The notes beneath the pieces were generated by a model. That model saw only the letters and a program-made list of their open reading frames with translations, made no database searches and was not told where the DNA came from. A stretch of 64,000 nt of DNA from contig OZ243096.1 of assembly GCA_965212165.1 (NCBI GenBank), positions 2,728,001 through 2,792,000 of the forward strand, read 5' to 3'. Source of the stretch: RHLJ01 sp965212165 (GTDB lineage: Bacteria > Bacteroidota > Rhodothermia > Balneolales > Balneolaceae). This document shows, one piece after another, positions 7,235-15,512 of the stretch (positions are counted from its first letter, which is position 1; every line of letters begins with the position of its first letter). Made by a program: the position numbers and the translations under genes.

Positions 7235-9898
7235 TTAGACTAATTCACTCATTCTTTTTTTTTGATTGTCTTTAATAGCGGCTTGTGCTAATGCTAAATG
7301 AGCAATTGGCACACGATAAGGTGAACAAGAGACATAATTCATACCAAGGTTATAGCAAAACTCGATACTTCTTGGGTCTCCACCATGTTCTCCACATATA
7401 CCTACTTTTAAATTAGGGTTGGTAGCTCTACCAAGCTCCGTTCCCATTTGAACTAACTGACCAACACCTTCAATATCTAGGGTTTGGAATGGGTCTTCTT
7501 TTAGAATTCCTTCTTCCAAATAATGAGGGATAAATTTTGTTGCATCATCTCTACTGTACCCTAAGGTCATTTGAGTTAAGTCATTGGTACCGAATGAGAA
7601 GAACTCAGCTTCTTTAGCTATTTCATTTGCAATTAAAGCTGCTCTTGGTACTTCGATCATAGTACCAATTTTGAAGTCAATTCTATCGTTATATTCACCA
7701 AATACTTGTTCTGCAACTTTCTCAATGATCGCTCTTTGGTTTACAAATTCTCTAACAGTTCCAACTAGTGGAACCATTATTTCTGGTATTGTATTTATAT
7801 TATCTTGCTTTAACTCAAGTGCAGCTTCTAAAATAGCACGTGTTTGCATTTCAGTAATTTCAGGGTGAGTAACACCAAGTCTACAACCTCGGTGACCTAA
7901 CATTGGATTGAACTCTTTTAAGCCATCAATTTTACGAGTTAACTTACCTTTAGAGATTCCTAATTGATCTGCAACCACTTTAATATCTTCCTTAGAATGA
8001 GGAAGAAATTCATGAAGTGGTGGATCCAATAGACGAACTGTTACTGGTAGTCCATCCATAGCTCTGAAAATACCTTTGAAATCATCTTTTTGAAAAGGTA
8101 GTAATTGAAGAATTGCCTTACGTCGTTCTTCACCGTTTTCTGCTATAATCATTCTACGAACAGCAGTTACTCTATCATCTTTAAAAAACATATGTTCAGT
8201 TCGTGCTAATCCTATTCCTTTTGCACCTAAATTAATGGCTAATTCAGCATCTTCAGGAGTCTCAGCGTTTGCACGTACTTGCATACTTTCAAATGAATAT
8301 ACCCATCGCATAAATGTTTCGTACTCTTCACTTAAAACAGGTGGGAACATTTCTCTTTGTCCTTTAATTATTAATCCTCTAGTACCGTCTAAAGAAATCC
8401 AATCACCTTCATGAACAGTTATTTCACCATTTGTAAAGGTTTTCGATTTATAATTAATTACAATATCGCTACATCCAGCTACACATGGCTTTCCCCATCC
8501 CCTAGCTACAACTGCAGCGTGACTTGTCATTCCACCTCTAGATGTTAAAATACCTTCAGCAGAACCCATTCCACCAACATCTTCTGGACTTGTTTCTATT
8601 CTAACGAGAATCACCATTTCGCCATTTTCTGCAGCTTTTTCAGCTTCTTTTGAGCTAAATACTACTTTACCAACAGCAGCGCCTGGAGAAGCAGGCAATC
8701 CCTTTCCTATTATCTCTTTTTCAAGTACATCTGATGTTGAGAATTGAGGGTGTAATAGTTGCTCAATATGTTCTGGTTCAACTAAATTACTGATTGCTTC
8801 TTCTTTTGAGATAACTCCTTTATTAACTAAATCTACTGCAATTTTTATCGCAGCTGATCCAGTTCTTTTACCATTTCTGGTTTGTAATATGAAAAGCTTA
8901 CCCTCTTGTACCGTAAACTCGATATCTTGCATATTTTTGTAATGTGCTTCAAGTTTATTTGTATATCCTAAGAGTTCATCATATACATCTGGTATTTGGG
9001 TTTTCATTTCTCGAATAGGCTTTGGAGTTCTGATTCCGGCCACAACATCTTCACCCTGTGCATTTACCAGATATTCACCATACAATTCATCTTCACCGGT
9101 TGATGGGTTTCGAGTAAAACAAACACCAGTAGAGCTTTTTTCGCTCATATTACCAAATACCATTGCTTGTACATTTACTCCAGTACCAACTAATCCAGAA
9201 ATATGACTTATTTCTCTGTATTTAATTGCTCTACTACTATTCCACGAAGAGAATACTGCATTAACAGCAAATTTAAGTTGTTCGATTGGATTTTCAGGAA
9301 ACATGTGACCAGTATGTTTTCTATAGATAGCTTTATATCTATCAACTAATTCTTTAAGGTGTTCGGTTGTTAAATTTACATCCTCTTCAACTCCAGTTTC
9401 AATTTTTAAACGCTCTATAGCATTTTCAAAATATTCATGGCTTACACCCATTACTACATCACCGAACATATCAATAAAGCGACGATAGCTATCATATACG
9501 AAACGCTCATTTCCTGTTTTCTTAATAAGTGCTTCTACTACCTGATCATTAATCCCTAAATTTAGAATTGTATCCATCATGCCAGGCATAGAAACTGCTG
9601 CTCCAGAACGTACTGATATTAATAAAGGGTTTTCTGAATCTCCTAACTTTGCACCCATGTCAGATTCTATATGTGCAATACCTGACTTAATTTGATCTTC
9701 AAGTCCCTCTGGCCACTTTAATGAATTCTCGATTGCATACTTACATGATTCAGTAGAAATAGTAAATCCTGGAGGAACTGGAATACCTATATTACACATT
9801 TCGGCTAAATTAGCCCCTTTACCGCCTATTAATTCGCTCATTGTTCGATTTCCGTCTGTTACCTTACCAAATCGATATACATACTTTGAATCAGCCAT
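7235..9898 (-). CDS. ppdK: Pyruvate, phosphate dikinase
   Basis: At 887 aa this is the standard length of PPDK (EC 2.7.9.1), which interconverts pyruvate + ATP + Pi and PEP + AMP + PPi. The N-terminal ATP-grasp part shows GGKGANLAEM and the ISVRSGAAVSMPGMMDT stretch. The central swivelling domain has GGMTSHAAVVARGWGKPCVAG with the phospho-carrier His460. The C-terminal PEP/pyruvate barrel has ARTEHMFF and the GICGEHGGDP motif. The bacterial enzyme can serve gluconeogenesis or PPi-linked glycolysis; direction cannot be told here. No PPDK regulatory kinase gene adjoins it. The gene is preceded by a 12-bp hairpin in its leader and followed by a terminator-like hairpin. Confidence 0.97.
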   Translation of the reverse strand: MADSKYVYRFGKVTDGNRTMSELIGGKGANLAEMCNIGIPVPPGFTISTESCKYAIENSLKWPEGLEDQIKSGIAHIESDMGAKLGDSENPLLISVRSGAAVSMPGMMDTILNLGINDQVVEALIKKTGNERFVYDSYRRFIDMFGDVVMGVSHEYFENAIERLKIETGVEEDVNLTTEHLKELVDRYKAIYRKHTGHMFPENPIEQLKFAVNAVFSSWNSSRAIKYREISHISGLVGTGVNVQAMVFGNMSEKSSTGVCFTRNPSTGEDELYGEYLVNAQGEDVVAGIRTPKPIREMKTQIPDVYDELLGYTNKLEAHYKNMQDIEFTVQEGKLFILQTRNGKRTGSAAIKIAVDLVNKGVISKEEAISNLVEPEHIEQLLHPQFSTSDVLEKEIIGKGLPASPGAAVGKVVFSSKEAEKAAENGEMVILVRIETSPEDVGGMGSAEGILTSRGGMTSHAAVVARGWGKPCVAGCSDIVINYKSKTFTNGEITVHEGDWISLDGTRGLIIKGQREMFPPVLSEEYETFMRWVYSFESMQVRANAETPEDAELAINLGAKGIGLARTEHMFFKDDRVTAVRRMIIAENGEERRKAILQLLPFQKDDFKGIFRAMDGLPVTVRLLDPPLHEFLPHSKEDIKVVADQLGISKGKLTRKIDGLKEFNPMLGHRGCRLGVTHPEITEMQTRAILEAALELKQDNINTIPEIMVPLVGTVREFVNQRAIIEKVAEQVFGEYNDRIDFKIGTMIEVPRAALIANEIAKEAEFFSFGTNDLTQMTLGYSRDDATKFIPHYLEEGILKEDPFQTLDIEGVGQLVQMGTELGRATNPNLKVGICGEHGGDPRSIEFCYNLGMNYVSCSPYRVPIAHLALAQAAIKDNQKKRMSELV

Positions 9899-9927
9899 TT
9901 TTAAACCTCTATAAGATTTTCTTTGGG

Positions 9928-9961
9928 CTCTGAAATCATTAGAATGGATATGATTTCAGAG
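9928..9961. terminator. 12-bp hairpin in the ppdK leader
   Basis: CTCTGAAATCAT (9928-9939) and ATGATTTCAGAG (9950-9961) pair perfectly around a 10-nt loop. No T-run follows the stem on the minus strand, and only an interrupted one on the plus strand. It could end transcription of the two small membrane genes upstream or structure the ppdK 5' leader. Confidence 0.5.
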
Positions 9962-10026
9962 TCATATTATTTTTATATGGCTTGAAATTCATCATTCAAT
10001 ATGAAGAATTGATGTAGAAAGCTTAT

Positions 10027-10362
10027 CTAATCCGAAACTGGTTTATTAAACTGAGATTTAAGCTTTCTGTAAACAGAATAGGAACCGTAGACAATCATAA
10101 AGATAATAATCGCATATACCCACCATGCTACATTCCTCCCGAATATAGCTACGTAAAAAGCCGGTAGAATAAAGAAAAACATGGTACTTATAATTGGTAA
10201 AGCAACCCCTTTTTGATTTCTATGATTTTTTACTGTCCATACCATAGAGCCCATATAGGGTGGAATTGAACCGAAGTAGAGAATAGCGAATAGAATTGGA
10301 TTCACATTATGCTCTATACCCATTTCATTAATCTTAATCCATAAATCCTGAATAAAATCCAT
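10027..10362 (-). CDS. Small membrane protein, paralogue of its neighbour
   Basis: The 111-aa protein has three hydrophobic segments and a short basic C-terminus. It is clearly paralogous to the gene just upstream: both share N-P-I-(I/L)-F at the start of the first helix, a central (R/H)-N-(Y/H)-R-K/N-Q-K loop (WTVKNHRNQKG here), and a G-R-N-V-(A/P)-(W/F)-W-V-Y motif before the last helix. The two reading frames overlap by one base (TAATG), so translation is probably coupled. No enzymatic motif is visible and I do not recognise a named family. A hetero-oligomeric membrane complex is a reasonable inference from the paired layout, comparable to paired small transporters, but transport is unproven. 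Confidence 0.65.
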   Translation of the reverse strand: MDFIQDLWIKINEMGIEHNVNPILFAILYFGSIPPYMGSMVWTVKNHRNQKGVALPIISTMFFFILPAFYVAIFGRNVAWWVYAIIIFMIVYGSYSVYRKLKSQFNKPVSD

Positions 10363-10706
10363 TATTTAATCTCTTCTTCTACGTCTTCAATTTTACCCTG
10401 TACCTTCTTGAAAGTTGAAATACCGCATCCAACTACTAATGCAATAATAAATAGATATACCCAAAATGGGACATTTCTACCTGCAATAATAAGATAAAGA
10501 TATGCTGATACAAAAAAGAAGCCTGCACTGAGAGCTGGCAAAACAATAGATTTTTGTTTTCGATAATTGCGTATTAACCAACCAATTGAAAGCGTAAAAA
10601 ATGGAATAGCACCAACATAAATAGTCCCAAAAATAATTGGATTAACACCATAGGTTTCGCCTAATCCAAAAAACCATCCTCTTAGTGTTTCAAATATTTC
10701 TGCCAT
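10362..10706 (-). CDS. Small membrane protein, first of a paralogous pair
   Basis: The 114-aa protein has three predicted transmembrane segments (about residues 22-42, 55-74 and 82-98) and an acidic, lysine-containing tail (KKVQGKIEDVEEEIK). It shares the NPIIF, RNYRKQK and GRNVPFWVY positions with the gene that follows, with which it overlaps by one base. The loop between helices 1 and 2 is strongly basic in both copies (IRNYRKQK / VKNHRNQK), suggesting it is cytoplasmic. The gene is divergent from the metal-uptake-like unit at 10808 across 101 bp, where a shared promoter region must lie. Function unknown. Confidence 0.65.
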   Translation of the reverse strand: MAEIFETLRGWFFGLGETYGVNPIIFGTIYVGAIPFFTLSIGWLIRNYRKQKSIVLPALSAGFFFVSAYLYLIIAGRNVPFWVYLFIIALVVGCGISTFKKVQGKIEDVEEEIK

Positions 10707-10807
10707 TTGTAATAATTTTTAAACTGTGTTTACATTTTTTACAATAATTGCGGAATATTATAGCGAAAATAAAAGTTCTTTAGATCACGAATTCATAATA
10801 TCCATTA

Positions 10808-11116
10808 TTGAATAAAAGAAACACATATCAATATAGCATAGTTGCATTTTTAGCAATTGCGGGTTTAATTGGCTCACTAACTCATTATCATAGTGAAGGA
10901 TTAGAGTGTTTAGATCATGCTGAAGAGCAACATTATGTTCAGAATGAAAATTTCTGCCCTATTTGTACTCTCGTTGTTTCTAGTGATTTTGAAATAAACA
11001 ACTCTAGTGAAGCTTATTTACTTGGTGAAGATTACCTCTTCTTTTATAATGAAGATATCGCACCAAATGCTCCAATCTACTCTGACCCCGGTCGAGCTCC
11101 CCCATTTATGGCTTAG
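10808..11116 (+). CDS. Small exported/membrane protein with CPIC motif in a metal-uptake-like operon
   Basis: The 102-aa frame starts at a TTG (10808); no in-frame ATG is available before the hydrophobic segment, so TTG is the likely start. Residues about 8-25 form a signal anchor (YSIVAFLAIAGLIGSLTHYH). Behind it are histidines (HYH, DHAEEQHY) and a CPIC motif, all potential soft-metal ligands outside the membrane. The C-terminus is acidic and ends with a PGRAPPFMA tail. A lipoprotein and a ZnuD-like TonB receptor follow on the same strand, 64 bp and then 4 bp overlapping. I recognise no named family; a periplasmic metal-handling partner of the receptor is inference from ligand residues and position. 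Confidence 0.65.
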   Translation: MNKRNTYQYSIVAFLAIAGLIGSLTHYHSEGLECLDHAEEQHYVQNENFCPICTLVVSSDFEINNSSEAYLLGEDYLFFYNEDIAPNAPIYSDPGRAPPFMA

Positions 11117-11180
11117 TCTAATACCTTAGACTTTAAATTTTTTTTAATCACTAATTTTTTAACTAATAATTTCATAAGCC

Positions 11181-11651
11181 ATGAAAAAACTATCATTTTT
11201 AAATGCCACTAAAGCTCTATCTCTAATTTTATTTAGCTCACTAATATTTATTTCTTGCGATAACTCAACCGGTCATGACGACGACCATGAAGAAGAACCT
11301 GTTGGATTAAGAGTTAAGTTAAATGGTCAAACTGTTTCTGAACGAACAGCAACAGGAACTACTACTGGTAACCTTGCTCTTACAGTTGGAAACAGTAGCT
11401 CATTTACTGTACTATTCATAGATGAAGATGGAGATGAATTTACTCCTGAAGTTGAAGAACATTCCATCGTAGTTACTGCTACAGGAACTCAATTTACAGT
11501 AGCATCTGTTAATTCAGATTCTGCGCCATTTGGATTTTCGCTAACAGGAGTTACTTCTGGTAATTCAACAGTCTCAATAACTATGAACCATGAAGGAGCG
11601 CCAGAGTTTGGCCCTATTCTACTACCAGTAGTGGTAGCAGATAATCAATGA
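11181..11651 (+). CDS. Lipoprotein with metal-ligand-rich N-terminus, partner of the TonB receptor
   Basis: The 156-aa protein has a lipoprotein signal (about residues 1-26) with lipobox ISCD. Directly after the lipidated Cys comes an acidic/histidine cluster, GHDDDHEEE, typical of divalent-metal capture. The rest is a Thr/Ser/Val-rich, strand-forming region with a TVLFIDEDGDEFTPE loop that looks like an Ig-like or similar beta-sandwich; NHEGAPEFGP near the C-terminus adds one more His. Its stop codon overlaps the TonB receptor start by ATGA (11648-11651), strong evidence of co-translation. I infer a surface or periplasmic metal-binding accessory to the receptor, in the way SusD-like or other lipoproteins partner SusC-like receptors; it is not a SusD homologue. 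Confidence 0.7.
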   Translation: MKKLSFLNATKALSLILFSSLIFISCDNSTGHDDDHEEEPVGLRVKLNGQTVSERTATGTTTGNLALTVGNSSSFTVLFIDEDGDEFTPEVEEHSIVVTATGTQFTVASVNSDSAPFGFSLTGVTSGNSTVSITMNHEGAPEFGPILLPVVVADNQ

Positions 11652-13918
11652 TTAATCTGAATAAAATTATCTGTTTAATCTGCCTTATAGTGACGAGTCA
11701 ATCGTCACTATTTGGTCAGATTTCAACTTCCATAAAAGGAACAATCATCGACTCCTCAACAGAGGAACCAATATCATTTGTTTATCTACATTTAGAAGAA
11801 TTAAACAGAACTTCAGTATCAACAATTGATGGTGAATTCGAATTAAAATCTATTCCTTCTGGAACTTATACATTAACTGTTCACAGAATTGGTTACAGAA
11901 CTCAATCTAGAACTATTGAGATAACTGATGAGCCAGTTTCTATTAAGATTCAACTTACTGTTTCTATCTTAAGTACGAGTGCAATTGAAGTAATTGGTGA
12001 AACGGATGAACTAAGCGGCTCAGGTCTTGAGCATGCCTCTAAAAAAATATTCGGCTCAGATTTAAGAAGAAATCTAGGTACTACCCTTTCAGAAACTCTT
12101 TCAAATCTTCCCGGTTTTGATCAAAGAACTATGGGAGCTTCACCAGGTAGACCAATAATAAGAGGATTAGGTGATGAACGAGTCGTTATTTTACAAGATG
12201 GAATTTCTTCGGGTGATATTTCTTCACAATCCTCAGATCATGCCGTTACTATTGATCCTGTTTCTGCTTCAGAATTAGAAATCGCAAGAGGTCCAGCGGC
12301 ACTTGCTTATGGAGCAAATGCAATTGGAGGAGTTATCAATGTTGTTAAAAATCAAATCCAGACTACACTACCATCTAGGCTGACTGGTACCTATTCCATA
12401 AATGGACAAACCGTAAATTCTGGAGCCTCAAGTGCTTTAAATCTTAGTGCTCCAATTGGAGATATTGCTTTACAGCTAGATATAAATGGTAAATATGGGT
12501 TAAATACATCTACACCGGATGGAAGTATTCGTAACAGTAATTATCTAAATACTAATGATGCCATTGGTTTAAGTTATGTGCAAGCTTGGGGTTATGTTGG
12601 ATTGGCTTCAAGTATATATTTCAGTAATTATGGAATTCCACCAGATCCAAATGGACACCCTAATGGTGTAGATATAGAATTAAGGAAGTATCAATTAGAT
12701 GGACGATCTGAGATTCTAGTAAATAAAGATTTTCTTAAAGTGATTGAGTTCGATGTATCTGTAAAAGATTATAATCACAAAGAAATTGAAATTCGTCAAA
12801 ATGGCGATCGTGGTAGTATTGGATCAGAGTTCAGTCAGTTTACGACGAATTTCGATTTTAGAGCAAAGCACAACAAACTTGGTGTAATAAATAGTGGAAT
12901 CTTTGGGGTTTCAGCCGAATATGTTGATTATGAAGTTATAGGTGCAAATACACCTCCATCCTCAAGTTTTTCGCTGGGTGGATATTTAATTGAAGAAACC
13001 GATTTCGGGCCATTACACGTTGAAGGGGGAATACGATTCGATGTAGTTCAACGAACAACTTCATCTAGAGATTTGTTCTTTCCAAATGGTGTAGTTGTTG
13101 GTTCAGTAGATAGTACCTTTTATAAAAACCGTTCTTTTGGTGCCTTATCTGGATCAATTTCTGGTATTTATGATGCGGGGTTAGGATTTACACTTGGTGC
13201 TACTGTGCTTCGTTCATTTAGAGCACCTAGTTTAGAAGAATTATATTCAGAGGGACCTCACTTAGCATCTTATTCATATGAAGTCGGGAACCCAGATTTA
13301 AAACCAGAGCGAGCTTGGGCTAAAGAAATCTTTATAAATCATTCTACAAACAGTACAAGTGCAACACTTACTCTATATCATAATAGTTTCCAGAATTACC
13401 TATTTGCTCGCAATACAGGGCAGGCAAGTTTAGTAAGACCTGATTTACAAGATTTCCAATTTATTGGCAATAAAGCAACACTCTATGGAGTTGAAACTGC
13501 TACAGAATTAAAGCTTACACGATTTCTAGTTATTGATGCTAATGCTAGTTTTACTTTTGGCTATCAAAAAACTGATACTCCAACAAATGGAGCTGAAGAT
13601 CAGCCTTTGCCACAAATTCCTCCTTTTAAACTAAATACATCATTGAAATATGTTAATAATGCTTTTGAAGCAGGTATGAGAGTTAAATATGCTGCAGAGC
13701 AAAATCGTACGGGTGAATTTGAGACGCCAACAGGTTCATACACTTTAACTGATACTTTTTTCCAGTACCGATTAAACTCTAAAAAATTATTGCACACCTT
13801 TGCTCTAAATATTAATAATGTGTTTAATGAAGAGTATCGAAATCATCTTTCGAGAATTAAAGAATTGAATCTTGAGCCAGGAAGAAATATAAGCCTTCTA
13901 TATAGAGTATATTTTTAA
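11648..13918 (+). CDS. TonB-dependent receptor, ZnuD-like (probable metal uptake)
   Basis: The 756-aa protein has a signal peptide (1-24), a CarboxypepD-reg-like domain (about 25-107), a plug domain and a 22-strand-type barrel ending in aromatic Phe (LLYRVYF). The plug contains PGRPIIRGLGDERVVILQDG, then SSQSSDHAVTIDP (His198) and a RGPAALAYGANAIGGVINV box. This DHAVT-DP pattern with PVIRG/GGV is the hallmark of the ZnuD-type zinc/heme receptors first described in Neisseria; that assignment is from family knowledge. The two upstream genes encode potential metal-ligand proteins, supporting metal as the cargo. No periplasmic ABC metal transporter lies in the window. A strong terminator closes the unit. 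Confidence 0.85.
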   Translation: MINLNKIICLICLIVTSQSSLFGQISTSIKGTIIDSSTEEPISFVYLHLEELNRTSVSTIDGEFELKSIPSGTYTLTVHRIGYRTQSRTIEITDEPVSIKIQLTVSILSTSAIEVIGETDELSGSGLEHASKKIFGSDLRRNLGTTLSETLSNLPGFDQRTMGASPGRPIIRGLGDERVVILQDGISSGDISSQSSDHAVTIDPVSASELEIARGPAALAYGANAIGGVINVVKNQIQTTLPSRLTGTYSINGQTVNSGASSALNLSAPIGDIALQLDINGKYGLNTSTPDGSIRNSNYLNTNDAIGLSYVQAWGYVGLASSIYFSNYGIPPDPNGHPNGVDIELRKYQLDGRSEILVNKDFLKVIEFDVSVKDYNHKEIEIRQNGDRGSIGSEFSQFTTNFDFRAKHNKLGVINSGIFGVSAEYVDYEVIGANTPPSSSFSLGGYLIEETDFGPLHVEGGIRFDVVQRTTSSRDLFFPNGVVVGSVDSTFYKNRSFGALSGSISGIYDAGLGFTLGATVLRSFRAPSLEELYSEGPHLASYSYEVGNPDLKPERAWAKEIFINHSTNSTSATLTLYHNSFQNYLFARNTGQASLVRPDLQDFQFIGNKATLYGVETATELKLTRFLVIDANASFTFGYQKTDTPTNGAEDQPLPQIPPFKLNTSLKYVNNAFEAGMRVKYAAEQNRTGEFETPTGSYTLTDTFFQYRLNSKKLLHTFALNINNVFNEEYRNHLSRIKELNLEPGRNISLLYRVYF

Positions 13919-13921
13919 TAA

Positions 13922-13950
13922 AAAACCCCGGGAGTTCAATCCGGGGTTTT
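13922..13950 (+). terminator. Rho-independent terminator after the ZnuD-like operon
   Basis: AAAACCCCGG (13922-13931) pairs with CCGGGGTTTT (13941-13950) around a 9-nt loop, giving a GC-rich core and flanking T-run. Confidence 0.92.
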
Positions 13951-14127
13951 GGCTTTAGGTTTTTAGCTTAAGGAGTGACTAGTTGACTAACTTCTGTAGG
14001 TTTATACAGGCGTCCTCTTTCGCTAGAATCAAAGAGTATTTAAATCTCGAAGTGTTACACTTTTTTTGAAAATAATTTTAATGGTAGATTAATTGATAAA
14101 AAATAACCTCTTCAAGATTTTAAAATA

Positions 14128-14979
14128 ATGATCAAAAAGTATTCTTATTGCTTATTAGCAGCTCTTTTTCTGTCAAACTGTGCCCAATTAAAAAGTTTAA
14201 GTGAAACACAAAAGCCTAATATTTCAGTTGACGATTTACGAGTTACTGATTTAAGTTTACAAGGGATAGAAATAACATTTGATTTACAAGTTACAAATCC
14301 CAATCCAATTGCTTTAAATCTTACCTCCTATAATTATGATCTTCTGGTTGAAGAAAACTCTTTTATTAAAGGAAATAAATCTCTTGAAACGATAATAGAA
14401 GCAAATCAGTCAAGCATTATTTCCATACCCGTAAATTTTACTTATAAAGAATTGTACAACACATTCACATCATTAAACTCAAAAACTGAAGGTGGATATA
14501 AATTCCTAGCCAATATCGGTATTGATGCTCCTTTTCTAGGACCTATGGAAATCCCAATTGAAAAGGAAGGTTCTTTCCCTATTGTTAAAGCTCCTACATT
14601 TTCTGTTTCAAAATTCTCGATTAAAAATATTTCTTTTGCTAAAGCAGACTTAGAACTTGAAATGAATGTAACTAACCCAAATACATTCAGAGTTATGATG
14701 AATGAGATTGATTACAGTATTAATTTTAATGGATTTAATACCATTGAAGGTACAAATAACAACTCGTTAGTAATTGATGAAAATGAAACTGGATCCTTGA
14801 TTATTCCAGCTTCCTTTAATTTTTTAGAACTTGGTTCAGCAGCATATAGTGCAATTATTTCAGGAGATCCATTTACATATAGTTTAACTGGTTCTGCAAA
14901 TGTTGGGGCTACCCTGCCCATTTTTAAGTCTACATCTTTTAATTTTGATAAATCAGGTGTGGTTGATATCCTAAGGTAA
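14128..14979 (+). CDS. LEA14/WHy-domain lipoprotein
   Basis: The 283-aa protein has a lipoprotein signal ending LSNCAQ (Cys18). The mature part holds two copies of a beta-sandwich repeat. The first carries LQGIEITFDLQVTNPNPIALNLTSYNYDL, the second LAKADLELEMNVTNPN-like wording at about residues 170-195. The TNPNP and TNPNTF turns followed by an N-L/F-x-Y strand are typical of the WHy/LEA type 2 domain. Such proteins are linked to desiccation or stress tolerance in bacteria and plants, and lipid-anchored forms occur widely in Bacteroidota. The gene is 18 nt upstream of ogt in the same direction, so the two are probably co-transcribed, though no functional link is obvious. Confidence 0.75.
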   Translation: MIKKYSYCLLAALFLSNCAQLKSLSETQKPNISVDDLRVTDLSLQGIEITFDLQVTNPNPIALNLTSYNYDLLVEENSFIKGNKSLETIIEANQSSIISIPVNFTYKELYNTFTSLNSKTEGGYKFLANIGIDAPFLGPMEIPIEKEGSFPIVKAPTFSVSKFSIKNISFAKADLELEMNVTNPNTFRVMMNEIDYSINFNGFNTIEGTNNNSLVIDENETGSLIIPASFNFLELGSAAYSAIISGDPFTYSLTGSANVGATLPIFKSTSFNFDKSGVVDILR

Positions 14980-14997
14980 TAACTAACTACTAACACA

Positions 14998-15456
14998 TTG
15001 ACCTACCAAAGCTATTTAGAAACACCTATTGGGTATCTTCGCATTTTATCTAATGGAGAAGGAATTACAGAAATTAAATTTCAAGATACTGATGGTCCTG
15101 AAGATCCAGATATTTATACTGAATCTGCTAGGACTCAATTAAGAGAATATTTTGACGGTGTAAGAAATCAATTTGATATAGTTCTTCATCATCATGGAAC
15201 AACTTTCGAAAAAAAAGTATGGGATCAATTAATCACAATTCCACATGGCTCTTTAACAACATATGGTAGTATTGCAAAAAATCTAGGCGATTCAAATTAC
15301 TCCCAAGCGGTTGGAAGTGCCAACGGTAAGAACCCAATCGCTATTGTAATCCCTTGTCATAGAGTAATAGGAGCTAATAATAACCTCGTTGGCTATGCAG
15401 GCGGTCTTCATCGTAAAGAATGGTTATTAAAACATGAAGGCGCTCTACTTTTATAA
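14998..15456 (+). CDS. ogt: Methylated-DNA--protein-cysteine S-methyltransferase
   Basis: The 152-aa protein starts at a TTG codon (14998), giving MTYQSYLETPIGYL, the usual Ogt/MGMT beginning. The active-site motif IPCHRVIG holds the acceptor Cys120, followed by N-LVGYAGGLHRKEWLLKHEG, the standard end of the family. The helix-turn-helix part (TTYGSIAKNLG, AVGSANGKNP) contacts the DNA minor groove. The enzyme removes methyl groups from O6-methylguanine and O4-methylthymine by suicide transfer to its cysteine. It lacks the Ada methyl-sensor domain, so it is the constitutive Ogt type. It lies 18 nt after the LEA14-like lipoprotein gene. Confidence 0.95.
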   Translation: MTYQSYLETPIGYLRILSNGEGITEIKFQDTDGPEDPDIYTESARTQLREYFDGVRNQFDIVLHHHGTTFEKKVWDQLITIPHGSLTTYGSIAKNLGDSNYSQAVGSANGKNPIAIVIPCHRVIGANNNLVGYAGGLHRKEWLLKHEGALLL

Positions 15457-15512
15457 CTATTTACTCTTCTTATCCACTTCATTTTATACCTTCAGTAAAC
15501 CAAAATATACTT

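Noticed and set aside
10707..10807. Zur box before the ZnuD-like unit
   Set aside because: TTGTAA and TTACAA are present but 26 bases apart, too far for a dimer site; no other strong dyad was seen.
13951..14127. Possible structured RNA after the ZnuD-like operon terminator
   Set aside because: Some short pairings can be drawn, but no known RNA family pattern and no long stem were found.
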